Origin: Ancylobacter sp. TS-1
Lineage (GTDB): Bacteria > Pseudomonadota > Alphaproteobacteria > Rhizobiales > Xanthobacteraceae
Length of the DNA: 64,000 nt
Assembly (NCBI RefSeq): GCF_009223885.1
Contig: NZ_CP045144.1
Span: forward strand, 2,046,001 to 2,110,000
Direction: 5' to 3'
Shown here: positions 40,001-49,226 of the stretch, in pieces
How the letters are laid out: each line of letters starts with the position of its first letter
Numbering within the stretch: the stretch's first letter is position 1
The notes under the pieces: generated by a model
Told to the model about the DNA's origin: nothing
The model's database searches: none
Seen by the model: the letters and a program-made list of their open reading frames with translations, nothing else
Made by a program: the position numbers and the translations under genes

Positions 40001-40766
40001 GTGAATGCCCCAGCGCCCTCTCATACTTGACCCGATGCAGCAGGCGCCACTTTGCCGGTTCGGCAAGTCCGACCACACCGACCAGATACTCGCCACTGCG
40101 CTTGTCGTCGACGACGGCGGCGACGGTCTGGCCGTCCGGAAATGGCGCAAGGCTGCTGACATAGCCGGAGCCGGTCCGGCTCAACATGTCCACGCTCACC
40201 CGATTGTGGCCGCTGGCGACATTTACGACGTGAATGGAGGGAAAGACCGCGTGGGCGATCTCCGTGCGGCCGGGCACCAGATCGAAAGGCGTGCCGACAT
40301 TTGCGAGAACGGCGACCTCGATGCCTGTCTGAAGATCGAACATCGTTACCGAGGTGTCGTTGCTGATCCGATTGCTGGCGACCGCTGCAAACCGGCCATC
40401 GCGCGAAATTCGCACCAATCCCGGCTCTTCGCCGAAGCCATAGGGAACGTAAAGCTCCGGCCGGGCGCGGGACGTGTCCGCCGCAGCAGCCATAAGCGAG
40501 AGGAGCACAGTGGGATCGCGCGAGTCGCTGAGAAGCTCGGGTAGTCCCTCGGCGGCCAGAAAACTGTGGAGGGCCCGGCGGGTCTGACCGATCCGCTCGC
40601 CCTCCGGCGCATATCCGAGAGCCTTCAGCCGCGCACGGATGACCGGCCAATCGCCGGTCTCGATCGACCACGCCGCCGTCGGCGGCATGAGGGCGAGGAA
40701 CGCGGCGGCCAGTGCCGCGGAAAGACGCAGGGCTCGCTTACCCCGGCGGTCAGTTCGCTCCGACAT
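37014..40766 (-). CDS. Exported caspase-family (C14) protease with beta-propeller
   Basis: A 1250-residue protein. Order: signal peptide (about 1-34); a peptidoglycan-binding-like helix bundle at about 39-78 (IRARLKALGYAPEG, then RRALHSFLAAEGL); WD40-like propeller repeats to about 800; an Ig-like region with RVEWRVDGVLVG; a caspase domain from about 930 (LFAIAVGVNDYADARL) with His1012 in AGHG and Cys1064 in FDTCESG; an EF-hand-like loop at 1126-1137; and a C-terminal SH3-like domain (VRLISVINGWALVARGG). The dyad is intact, so proteolytic activity is expected, after Arg/Lys or Asp depending on subclass. It overlaps the ompA-like stop by 17 bases, with GGAG seven bases before the ATG. Confidence 0.88.
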   Translation of the reverse strand: MSERTDRRGKRALRLSAALAAAFLALMPPTAAWSIETGDWPVIRARLKALGYAPEGERIGQTRRALHSFLAAEGLPELLSDSRDPTVLLSLMAAAADTSRARPELYVPYGFGEEPGLVRISRDGRFAAVASNRISNDTSVTMFDLQTGIEVAVLANVGTPFDLVPGRTEIAHAVFPSIHVVNVASGHNRVSVDMLSRTGSGYVSSLAPFPDGQTVAAVVDDKRSGEYLVGVVGLAEPAKWRLLHRVKYERALGHSRVAVSPSGRIIAFSGADQLMLFDVRTGKTIVKTALDAGDASPSDELQFTPDERTLAFAVGEGPRVVGGVDIRAAQVIWRKNVSAGQLIEDAAGRPLILTPEAIDPATGQPPVAGGPMAGLIDADIVAHGPGVALLSRHDGLSVVEPFTGRSQALANHSNRITAAFHDAAGKRLLVADGGDMRAVDLATGAITHVGGFASLGGAALAANSARFLDAGRLLVTGPKRVGLVDLASWRLLWDVEFNTAPDDMLLRLTELRVVGDELRVLHWPMFGPWRLAFATFDLSSGRRTASWNRVYDFAGPVAFPLQTAAFASDERILAVDADKRAHLVAVSDGSVVAAFRPQVRPEDVNPGDVKNTAQYREWFDASGYMLVPQPMASSGDVRLVAGDQRGYGRSLALTVDSRSGAVRARRSRLEALADEPVATSDGIVHLAGARSGFAFDSRQRVIVRVLPPLTSTALLVAEDETLDRVAVVSSGGGVQLSVRSSGQVLGTVFLARDNLALSMTAEGFFTGSEALWRSVGLRNRDQLRVLSPTRLIDLLRPDLVREKFLGDPRGAVARANAAFDFALLMRMDAAPLVAIAQATRSSPRSLKVAATITDGGLGIGRVEWRVDGVLVGRDEIREPVAEIRVEREVPVGRQSRNVTVAAYDRSTTLASVEASVPVPRSVDRSDARPRLFAIAVGVNDYADARLRLRFAAIDAQAVSSGLLRGGSGLYSDVVVRLVLDKDATARRIGEAFADVAGVIAPEDTFILFVAGHGITREGRYYFIPADFRFGSENSLDEQGIGRGHWEQWLSTIPATHSLMLFDTCESGTMTRDASAVLEQAGAARQLALAAGRAVLTASTDDAPAGEGLEGHGIFTHTLLQAFDKADGDRDQVVKLSELAGYVDRNLPAASERAFGFRQVPQISLAGQNFAVINQIAGAGFGPALTRDARPTHVVIAEAEATAAPGAGARGARLKPGTTVRLISVINGWALVARGGADVGYVAEATLRPFK

Positions 40767-41298
40767 TGCGGATCTCCACGCGCCGATTGATCCCGTCTTC
40801 GGGGTTGGCGGAATCCTTGAGCTGGGTCGCTCCCTTGCCCTCAGCGGTGAGCCTGTCCGCCTCGATGTCGAAGGCACCGACAAGGACGCTCCGCACGGCA
40901 TTGGCACGTCTGACCGAGAGTTCCTGATTGTACGTCGCCGAACCCTTGGCATCGGTATGGCCGACGATCAGGATTCGCGACTCTTTCAGCTTCGGCGACT
41001 GCAACGCCTGTCCGAGCACCCTGAGCGTGCGCAGCGCCTCCGGCTCCAGCTCGGCCGAATTCAGTTTGAAGTTGATGTAGAGGTCGATCGAGGGCGGTCC
41101 GGTCTCGGTGCCGGGCGTCTCCTCGATCCCGCGCAGCGAGCGCATGCCGAGACCGCGCGGCCCGCTCGGCACGAGTGCCTCGACGATGTCGTCGGCGGAT
41201 GGGTTCGCGCTTTGCGCGGAAGCGGTGGGCGCCACGCTGGCGGCGATCAGTCCGCAGAGGACGAGGAACCCGACGCGGCGGCTGGCGGCACCCGACAT
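40750..41298 (-). CDS. OmpA-family peptidoglycan-binding protein
   Basis: A 182-residue exported protein: signal peptide ending near TASAQ, a short linker, and a C-terminal OmpA domain (INFKLNSAELEPEALRTL, IVGHTDAKGS, the YNQELSVRRANAVRSVL helix, and NRRVEIRN at the end). The Asp and Arg that hold diaminopimelate are present. There is no outer-membrane barrel and no lipobox, so it is probably periplasmic and wall-bound. It sits between the C1 protease (stop one base before this ATG) and the caspase gene, and GGGAGAAG precedes the start. Confidence 0.93.
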   Translation of the reverse strand: MSGAASRRVGFLVLCGLIAASVAPTASAQSANPSADDIVEALVPSGPRGLGMRSLRGIEETPGTETGPPSIDLYINFKLNSAELEPEALRTLRVLGQALQSPKLKESRILIVGHTDAKGSATYNQELSVRRANAVRSVLVGAFDIEADRLTAEGKGATQLKDSANPEDGINRRVEIRNVGAN

Positions 41299-41299
41299 C

Positions 41300-42889
41300 T
41301 CACTTCTCCCTGGTAGTGACGGCTGCGACGCCGGCAACGATCCGCCGCGCCGGCGCATCGGGATCGGGCCGCCAAAGCAGCGCGCGGCGGAGTGCGGTAA
41401 GGAAATCACGCTCGGTCTCCTTGCGCGGCCGAGCATCGGCGAACAGCGGCGAGGAACTGGCGATCACCACCGCCATCTCCGCACCGAACGGCGCCGAGGC
41501 CCGGAAGGTCGAACGACCTTCCGCACCATCGCCGAAGGCGAGGTCGCGGCGGGGAGAAAGCGTGCGGAGATTGGCGGGATCGGTCTGCACCAGATGCAGG
41601 ACGGAGCCATCGGCCTGGATGTAGGCGACGTTGACGTAGCTCGGCCATGCCGGCGTAACGACTTTGATCGGCATGGCCTCGCCGGCCCGCCGCTCCGGCG
41701 CGCCCTCCGCGATCGAGACCGCAAGCTCGCCACCCCCGACCAGCCACGGATCGAGCGTCAGCAGCACCTCGCACTGCGGCCATTTGCGTACCGCCACCTC
41801 GATCGTGGCGCCCTGCGCAACCTTGCTCGTCCTGACCTTCTCCAGATCCTCCGGCGAGCCAACGAAGCCGCGCACGGTGCGCCGGTCGCCCGTCGAGGAA
41901 AGTTCGAGCTTCGCGCACGTCACCCCCACTTCGCCGGTGATATCCTGCGCGACCGGGACCGGCGGAGGGGCGGGCGCGGGCCCGGGAGGCGGCGTAACAG
42001 GAGGAGGCGTAATGCGAGGAGGCGTCACCAGCGGCATCGGACGCATGGAATAGACCCCGCCGACATCCTCCCGGAACGTGTCATAGCTGAGCCAGCCGCG
42101 CCCGCGATCGCCCCACCCTTCCCCCCAGGAGTTCTGTATGCGGAAAGCCTGGCGGGCTTCATCGTAGCCGATGATGACCATGGCATGTCGGCCGGTGTCG
42201 GCGGATTCCGCGCCCCGACGATAGACTCCACCGCGCCGATATTTGTGGAAGCTGAGGGCCAACGCCATGTCGAACACCAGCGGATGCCCGTCGCTCAGTT
42301 CCCCCTTGATAGTATCCAGCTGGCTTTTCGGAATGAATTTCCAGCTGTCGATCTTGAAGTCCAGCGGAGACTGTTCGGCGCTTGCCCGGGGATGAGGACA
42401 GGCGCGCTCGTCATAGGGCAGCTGCGACAGCGACAGGGAACCTCTCCGCAGGTCATCGAGCGCCTCGAATATCCGCATGCCGGTGTCGCAGTCCGTGGTG
42501 CCCTCACGCTTCAGCGCCCGGCCATAGATGTGGGCTGGACTGGGAATGTTCACCGGGTCGGTCAGGCGCCGGCCCTCAGCAAGGCCGACATAATAGGAGC
42601 GCGCCGCGTATCCCACCGCCCAACCTACGCAGGAACCCTGCCTACCCTGATTTCCCGGTGAGGGGAGGCGCGCCGAAAGATCAACGGCGGGTGGCAGAAA
42701 ATTCCGGAACTTCACCGCCTGCGAGAAAGAGCTTGTAACTCTTTCATCCGCCATGACGGCGCCGGTCGAATATATCACATCCTGCGTATCTTCTTCATTT
42801 GCCCACGCCCCGCCCGCCGAGGCAAGAATGGAAAATATAAAACTTAAATGTATTTTCTTGATATTTATATATGTGAAAAATTTCGACAT
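41300..42889 (-). CDS. Exported papain-like (C1) cysteine protease with C-terminal DUF4384-like domain
   Basis: A 529-residue protein: signal peptide (LSFIFSILASAGGAWA); a C1A protease domain with Gln81 (oxyanion), Cys87 (QGRQGSCVGWAV), His235 (GRHAMVIIGYD) and Asn253 (QNSWGEGWG), so the catalytic set is complete; a Pro-rich linker (about 285-310); and a C-terminal domain with the DUF4384 look (YIQADGSVLHLVQTDP and ASAPFGAEMAVVIASSSPLF). No long inhibitory prodomain is visible. Start: ATG 42889; a TTG at 42916 would add nine residues. The first 30 codons are AT-rich, like the upstream region. It heads the four-gene operon. Confidence 0.88.
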   Translation of the reverse strand: MSKFFTYINIKKIHLSFIFSILASAGGAWANEEDTQDVIYSTGAVMADERVTSSFSQAVKFRNFLPPAVDLSARLPSPGNQGRQGSCVGWAVGYAARSYYVGLAEGRRLTDPVNIPSPAHIYGRALKREGTTDCDTGMRIFEALDDLRRGSLSLSQLPYDERACPHPRASAEQSPLDFKIDSWKFIPKSQLDTIKGELSDGHPLVFDMALALSFHKYRRGGVYRRGAESADTGRHAMVIIGYDEARQAFRIQNSWGEGWGDRGRGWLSYDTFREDVGGVYSMRPMPLVTPPRITPPPVTPPPGPAPAPPPVPVAQDITGEVGVTCAKLELSSTGDRRTVRGFVGSPEDLEKVRTSKVAQGATIEVAVRKWPQCEVLLTLDPWLVGGGELAVSIAEGAPERRAGEAMPIKVVTPAWPSYVNVAYIQADGSVLHLVQTDPANLRTLSPRRDLAFGDGAEGRSTFRASAPFGAEMAVVIASSSPLFADARPRKETERDFLTALRRALLWRPDPDAPARRIVAGVAAVTTREK

Positions 42890-43367
42890 TTTAGCACAAC
42901 CACTTATGTCAAACAATATTTACCGGAATTGATATATTTTACGCCCGTGCATTTTACCTAAATTTATTCAATTACAATCAACAATTGATACTTATATTTG
43001 TTCGATTTTAATTTACAGCATCCCGAAACAGCTTCACTCTTCATATATGTGTAGCAGTAATAAACTCGATTACTCAAACCTCTCACCCTGACACCCTCGC
43101 CGCCAATGCCCCGAAGGCGGCTAATTGAGGCCAAGGCTTATGCCGCAGGGCGTGGTAGAAGGTTCCTCATGAGCGCTATGGCCGCCTGTCGCTTTCAACG
43201 ACAGTAGCCTGTGCACATTCAAACATCTCCTCGAAACCGTGCAAGCACAGCGTGCCAAAGGGGTGCGCGGGGCCGTGGTGATGTTCATCACGGTCGACAC
43301 GCCCTCGCGGCACGGCGAAGCGCGCCCGGCCTCCCGACGCCTTCGCCTTCCGCAGAGGCATCGGCGG
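42890..43367. other. AT-rich upstream region of the protease operon plus a featureless gap
   Basis: 42890-43080 is strongly AT-rich against a GC-rich background: only 12 of the 60 bases in 42961-43020 are G or C. It must hold the promoter of the leftward protease operon; TTGACA on the minus strand (42912-42907) is present but too near the start to place a full promoter. 43080-43367 returns to normal composition. I see no supported gene there, only a short hairpin (CTGTCG with CGACAG, 43188-43204). Confidence 0.6.
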
Positions 43368-43838
43368 CTAATCAATGGGAAGCGCCTGCGCGTGCTTCAC
43401 CTGGCTCAGCGCGAAGCTCGATTCGATGGAGGCGACGCCTTCCAGCCGGGTCAGCGTGCGCTTGAGGAAGGCTTCATAGGCCGGCAGGTCCTTCACCACG
43501 ATGCGCAGCAGATAGTCGCGCTGCCCGGTCATCAGGTAGCATTCGACGATCTCCGGCCAGCGCGCGATGGCGCGGGCGAAGCGGTCGAGCTCGTCCTCGC
43601 GCTGACGCTCTAGCTTGATCGAGGCGAAGACGCTGACCGGCAGGCCGACCTTCTCCTGATCCACCACCGCGACATAGCGCCGGATGACGCCGGCCGCCTC
43701 CAGGTTGCGTACCCGCCGGGCGCAGGGCGAGGGCGACAGGCCGACAAGTTCGGCGAGGCGCTCCATCGTCATGTGCGCGTCCTGCTGGAGCGCGGCGAGG
43801 ATCTTGCGGTCGATCTCGTCGATTTTCGCTTCTGGCAT
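43368..43838 (-). CDS. Lrp/AsnC-family transcriptional regulator
   Basis: A 156-residue Lrp/AsnC regulator: N-terminal helix-turn-helix (LDEIDRKIL-type opening, here IDEIDRKILAALQQDAH, then LVGLSPSPCARRVRNLE) and a RAM effector domain (ECYLMTGQRDYLLRIVVKDL). It is divergent from the E1-type dehydrogenase gene with about 130 bases between, so it very probably controls it. This pairing recalls mdeR-mdeB of Pseudomonas putida, where an Lrp protein controls methionine breakdown. The RBS is weak for the ATG at 43838; a GTG at 43856 is possible. Confidence 0.92.
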   Translation of the reverse strand: MPEAKIDEIDRKILAALQQDAHMTMERLAELVGLSPSPCARRVRNLEAAGVIRRYVAVVDQEKVGLPVSVFASIKLERQREDELDRFARAIARWPEIVECYLMTGQRDYLLRIVVKDLPAYEAFLKRTLTRLEGVASIESSFALSQVKHAQALPID

Positions 43839-43967
43839 GAAACACCGCTTTGTCACACTAATTTGGCTGGACCAGCCAATCTACGCCCGCCATGCGATCA
43901 AGAATAGCTCCAAACGCTCCGTGAGCGTGTCTAGGCTTCCGCAATGGGCAAGCCCGGAGTGCCGACC

Positions 43968-46364
43968 ATGGCCAGCATCGCCGAAAAGACCGCCGAAAGC
44001 CGTGCCGACGACATCGCCATTCTGGAAGATCTGGAGCGCAAGATCCTCTGGCTCGCCACATGGACCATCCACAACGCCAACCATGTGCGGCCGAACGCCG
44101 ACGGGCTGAAGGTGGGCGGGCACCAGGCCTCCTCCGCCTCCATGGCGACGATCATGACGGCGCTCTACCTCAAGGCGCTGCGCCCCGAGGACCGGGTGGC
44201 GGTGAAGCCGCATGCGAGCCCGATCTTCCACGCCATCCAGTACCTGTTCGGCAACCAGACGCGCGCCAAGCTGGAGAATTTTCGCGGCTACAAGGGCGCG
44301 CAGTCCTATCCCTCCCGCACCAAGGACATCGACGACGTCGACTTCTCCACCGGATCGGTCGGCCTCGGCGTCGCGCAGACGCTGTTCGCCTCGCTGGTGC
44401 AGGATTATCTCCGCGCCAAGGGAATGTCAGGAACCGGTCTCGGCCACGGGCCGGAGGGCAAGATGGTCGCCCTCGTCGGCGACGCCGAGATGGACGAGGG
44501 CAACATCTTCGAGGCGCTGCTGGAAGGCTGGAAGCACGGCCTGCGCAACACCTGGTGGATCGTCGACTACAACCGCCAGAGCCTCGACGCCGTGGTGCGC
44601 GAGGGGCTGTGGGAACGGTTCGAATCCATCTTCCGCAGCTTCGGCTGGGATGTCGTGATCCTGAAATATGGCTGCCTCCAGCAGGCCGCCTTCGCCGAGC
44701 CGGGCGGGCAGGCGTTGAAGAACTGGATCGACACCTGCCCCAACCAGCTCTATTCGGCCCTCACCTTCCAGGGCGGCAAGGCGTGGCGCAAGCGGCTGAT
44801 GGACGACATCGGCGATCAGGGCCCCGTCACGGCGCTTATCGAACGCCGCACCGACGAGGAACTGGCGGCCCTCATGGGCAATCTCGGCGGCCACGACCTG
44901 CCCTCGCTGGTCGACGCCTTCGAGGCGGCGCGTGGCCATGACCGCCCGGTCTGCTTCCTCGCCTACACCATCAAGGGGTTCGGCCTGCCGCTCGCCGGCC
45001 ACAAGGACAACCATGCCGGGCTGATGACGCCGACGCAGGTGGAAAGCCTGCGGGCGCGCCACGGCGTGCGCCAGGGCCGCGAGTGGGACAAATTCGAGGG
45101 GCTGGCGACGCCGACGGCGACGCTGGAAGGCTTTCTCAAGGCCGTGCCCTTCATCGCGCGCGGCCCGCGCCGTTTCGATGCCCCGCGCATCCCGGTGCCG
45201 GCGGCGCTCGACGTGCCGCTGCAACCCGCCATGTCGACCCAGCAGGGCTTCGGCCTGCTGCTGAACGAGATCGGCAAGCGCGACGACGAGTTCGCCCGCC
45301 GCGTCGTCACCACCTCGCCCGACGTGACCGTCTCGACCAATCTCGGCGCCTGGGTCAACCGGCGCAAGCTGTTCGCCCGCGAGGAACTGGCCGACACCTT
45401 CAAGAAGGAGCGGATTCCCTCGACCTATAACTGGGAATTCGCCCCCAGCGGCCAGCATATGGAACTCGGCATCGCCGAGATGAACCTGTTCACCATGCTC
45501 TCGGCGCTTGGCCTGTCGCACTCCATCTTCGGCGAGCGGCTGCTGCCCATCGGCACGCTGTACGATCCCTTCATCGAGCGCGGGCTCGATGCGCTGAACT
45601 ATGCCTGCTACCAGGACGCCCGCTTCATCCTCGCCGCCACGCCTTCCGGGGTGACGCTGGCGCCCGAAGGCGGCGCGCACCAGTCCATCGCTACGCCTTT
45701 GATCGGCATGGCGCAGGACGGGCTGGCGAGCTTCGAGCCGGCCTTTGTCGACGAACTCGCGGTCATCCTGCGCTTCGCCTTCGAGCACGCGCAGGCGGAG
45801 GATGGCGGCTCGGCCTATCTGCGCCTGTCCACCCGCACCATCGAGCAGCCGCGCCGGACCATCGACGCGGCGCTGGCGCAGGAGATCGTGCAGGGCGGCT
45901 ACTGGCTGCGCCGGCCGGGACCGAACGCGCAGGTCGTCGTTGCCTATTCGGGCGCGCTGGCGCCCGAGGCGATCGAGGCGGTCGGACTGATCGCCGAGGA
46001 CCGCCGCGATGTCGGCCTGCTCGCCGTCACCTCGGCCGACCGGCTGCATGCCGGCTGGACGGACGCCCAGCGCACCCGCGAGGCGGGCGAGTTCGACGCC
46101 CGCGCCCATGTCGAGACCCTTCTCGACGCGGTGCCGCCGGGATGCGCGCTCGTCACCGTGGTCGACGGCCATCCGGCGACGCTGGGCTGGCTCGGCTCGG
46201 TCGGCGGCCACCGCACCCGCGCGCTCGGCGTCGAGCATTTCGGCCAGACCGGCACGCTCGCTGATCTCTACCGCCATTTCGGCATCGACGCGCAGGGCAT
46301 CGCCCGCGCGGCGCAGGCCATGGCGCCCGGCCGACCGATCCGCCATCTGCGCGCGGTCGGCTGA
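43968..46364 (+). CDS. Homodimeric E1-type 2-oxoacid dehydrogenase (AceE/MdeB-like)
   Basis: A 798-residue thiamine-diphosphate enzyme of the AceE type. Seen: HASPIFHAIQYL, RGYKGAQSYPSRT, the ThDP motif GDAEMDEGNIFEAL ending in DYN, TYNWEFAPSGQHMELGIAE, and a transketolase-like C-terminal domain. It is shorter than enterobacterial AceE (about 887). No E2 or E3 gene is adjacent, and an Lrp regulator is divergent, as in the mdeR-mdeB locus where MdeB is thought to act on 2-oxobutyrate. Pyruvate or 2-oxobutyrate are both possible substrates. GGAG precedes the ATG at 43968; ATG 43944 is an alternative. Its 3' side abuts the IS border of the polysaccharide island. Confidence 0.85.
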   Translation: MASIAEKTAESRADDIAILEDLERKILWLATWTIHNANHVRPNADGLKVGGHQASSASMATIMTALYLKALRPEDRVAVKPHASPIFHAIQYLFGNQTRAKLENFRGYKGAQSYPSRTKDIDDVDFSTGSVGLGVAQTLFASLVQDYLRAKGMSGTGLGHGPEGKMVALVGDAEMDEGNIFEALLEGWKHGLRNTWWIVDYNRQSLDAVVREGLWERFESIFRSFGWDVVILKYGCLQQAAFAEPGGQALKNWIDTCPNQLYSALTFQGGKAWRKRLMDDIGDQGPVTALIERRTDEELAALMGNLGGHDLPSLVDAFEAARGHDRPVCFLAYTIKGFGLPLAGHKDNHAGLMTPTQVESLRARHGVRQGREWDKFEGLATPTATLEGFLKAVPFIARGPRRFDAPRIPVPAALDVPLQPAMSTQQGFGLLLNEIGKRDDEFARRVVTTSPDVTVSTNLGAWVNRRKLFAREELADTFKKERIPSTYNWEFAPSGQHMELGIAEMNLFTMLSALGLSHSIFGERLLPIGTLYDPFIERGLDALNYACYQDARFILAATPSGVTLAPEGGAHQSIATPLIGMAQDGLASFEPAFVDELAVILRFAFEHAQAEDGGSAYLRLSTRTIEQPRRTIDAALAQEIVQGGYWLRRPGPNAQVVVAYSGALAPEAIEAVGLIAEDRRDVGLLAVTSADRLHAGWTDAQRTREAGEFDARAHVETLLDAVPPGCALVTVVDGHPATLGWLGSVGGHRTRALGVEHFGQTGTLADLYRHFGIDAQGIARAAQAMAPGRPIRHLRAVG

Positions 46365-46378
46365 GTGACGTGCTCCCC

Positions 46379-46719
46379 TGAGTTCCTGCCACGGATAAGT
46401 TGGGTCCTTCGATCAGGAGAAGGACCATGCGGCGGAGCCGTTTCAGCGAGGAGCAGATCATCTCGGTTTTGAAGGAGCACGAGGCGGGGATGAAGACCGC
46501 CGACGTGTGCCGCAAGCACGGGATCTCGGACGCCACGCTCTACAAGTGGAAGGCGAAGTATGGGGGCATGACGGCCTCCGAGACGGCACGGCTTCGCACC
46601 CTCGAGGAGGAGAACCGGCGGCTGAAGAAGCTCTTGGCCGAGCAGATGCTCGACAATGCGGTGCTGAAGGATCTGCTGGGAAAAAACTGATCTCGCCTGC
46701 GACACGGTTCGCGACGGTG
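46379..46719 (+). mobile_element. IS3-family element, left part only
   Basis: It begins with a terminal-repeat-like TGAGTTCCTGCCACGG 15 bases after the E1 stop, includes a complete orfA, the A-rich frameshift site, and about ten codons of orfB (SPATR), then stops where IS21-type sequence begins. The right end is missing, so it cannot move by itself. Confidence 0.7.
46427..46690 (+). CDS. IS3-family transposase OrfA (orphan)
   Basis: An 87-residue HTH protein ([40 protein letters not shown]) with a leucine-zipper-like tail ([20 protein letters not shown]). It is the DNA-binding OrfA of an IS3-family element. OrfB is normally made by -1 frameshift at the A6 run near 46681, but here OrfB is lost after a few codons. 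AGGAGAAGGACC precedes the ATG. It is similar to but distinct from the two OrfA copies near 61 kb. Confidence 0.88.
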   Translation: MRRSRFSEEQIISVLKEHEAGMKTADVCRKHGISDATLYKWKAKYGGMTASETARLRTLEEENRRLKKLLAEQMLDNAVLKDLLGKN

Positions 46720-47396
46720 ACCTCCTTAATGCCGAGATCAGCGAGAAGCAGGCCCGCTCGATCAAGTACCAGATCACCATTGCCAAGCTGCCGCTCGCCC
46801 GCGACATCGACGACTTCGTGTTCGACGACACCTCGATCAACGAGACCCTGGTGCGCGACCTCGCCTCCGGCAACTTCCTCGCCCATCAGCGCAACGCCGT
46901 GCTGATCGGCGGCACCGGGACCGGCAAGACCCATCTGGCCATCGCCATCGCCCGCGCCTGTATCCGGGCCGGTGCTCGCGGCCGCTTCTTCAACGTCGTG
47001 GATCTCGTCAACAAGCTCGAAGCGGAAACCCGCGCCGGGCGCCAGGGCCGCATGGCCGACTATCTCGGCCGCATGGACTTCATCGTGCTCGATGAGCTCG
47101 GGTACCTGCCCATCGCTCAGTCCGGCGGCCAGCTCCTGTTCCACCTCATCAGCCGGCTCTACGAACAGACCTCGGTCATCGTCACCACCAACCTCGCCTT
47201 CGGCGAATGGCCGTCAGTGTTCGGCGACGCCAAGATGACCACGGCTCTCCTCGACCGCCTCACCCATCACTGCGACATCATCGAGACCGGCAACCAGAGC
47301 TGGCGCTTCAAGAACAGGATCTGACCTCGGCCAACGCTCCTTCCCGGGGTCCCTTTTGCGCGCCGATCAAAGGTCCCGTTTCAATGCTGTTTGACA
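46720..47396 (+). mobile_element. IS21-family remnant (3' part of istB and right end)
   Basis: Contains the C-terminal four fifths of istB and a right end reading inward as TGTCAAACAGCATTGAAACG, an IS21-type terminus starting with TG at 47396. istA and the left end are absent. The right end sits directly against wbpA coding sequence, showing that the element inserted into that gene. Confidence 0.75.
46722..47324 (+). pseudogene. istB: istB, 5' truncated (IS21 ATP-binding helper)
   Basis: Reading in the frame that stops at 47324 gives [16 protein letters not shown], then the AAA+ core: Walker [15 protein letters not shown], Walker [12 protein letters not shown], sensor [10 protein letters not shown], and the family end [16 protein letters not shown]. 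Roughly the first 50 residues of a normal IstB (about 250) are missing and replaced by IS3 sequence. A GTG at 46818 could start a shorter product that keeps the ATPase core, but the N-terminal domain needed for function is lost. Confidence 0.88.
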
Positions 47397-47681
47397 CGCA
47401 ACACCCGCGTCGTCGATGTCATCGCCGAATTGCAGGATTACGGTATCACCGTTGATGTTCATGATCCCTGGGTCGATGCCGCCGAGGCGCAGAACGAATA
47501 CGGCATCACGCCAATTGAAAAGCCCGAGGATGGCGCCTACGACGGTGTCATCTTGGCCGTCGCACACCAGCAATTCGCGCAGATGGGCTCCGCGGAGCTT
47601 CGCCGCTTTGGTAAGCCCGACAGCGTGCTCTACGACCTGAAATACGTTCTGTCCGTTTCCGAGCGTGATTTGCGGCTTTGA
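47397..47681 (+). pseudogene. wbpA: wbpA fragment: C-terminal domain of a UDP-GlcNAc-type 6-dehydrogenase
   Basis: About 94 codons remain, from RNTRVVDVIAELQDYG to a natural stop after VSERDLRL. They match the C-terminal UDP-binding domain of nucleotide-sugar dehydrogenases and align with the end of the second copy at 63114 (same VVDV.AEL..YGI.VDV.DPW pattern). The IS21 right end removed everything upstream. Its location just before wbpB shows this was the original wbpA of the cluster. Confidence 0.9.
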
Positions 47682-47694
47682 GAGGATGAGTTGA

Positions 47695-49222
<1,528 letters not shown>

Positions 49223-49226
<4 letters not shown>

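Noticed and set aside
33457..42889. Anti-phage defence operon of the cytoplasmic caspase type
   Set aside because: All four proteins have signal peptides and no nucleotide-sensing, TIR, gasdermin or STAND gene is present. An envelope role is more likely, though phage testing is still worthwhile.
43121..43375. Small minus-strand open frame in the gap before the Lrp gene
   Set aside because: No recognisable domain, no ribosome site, composition typical of a chance frame.
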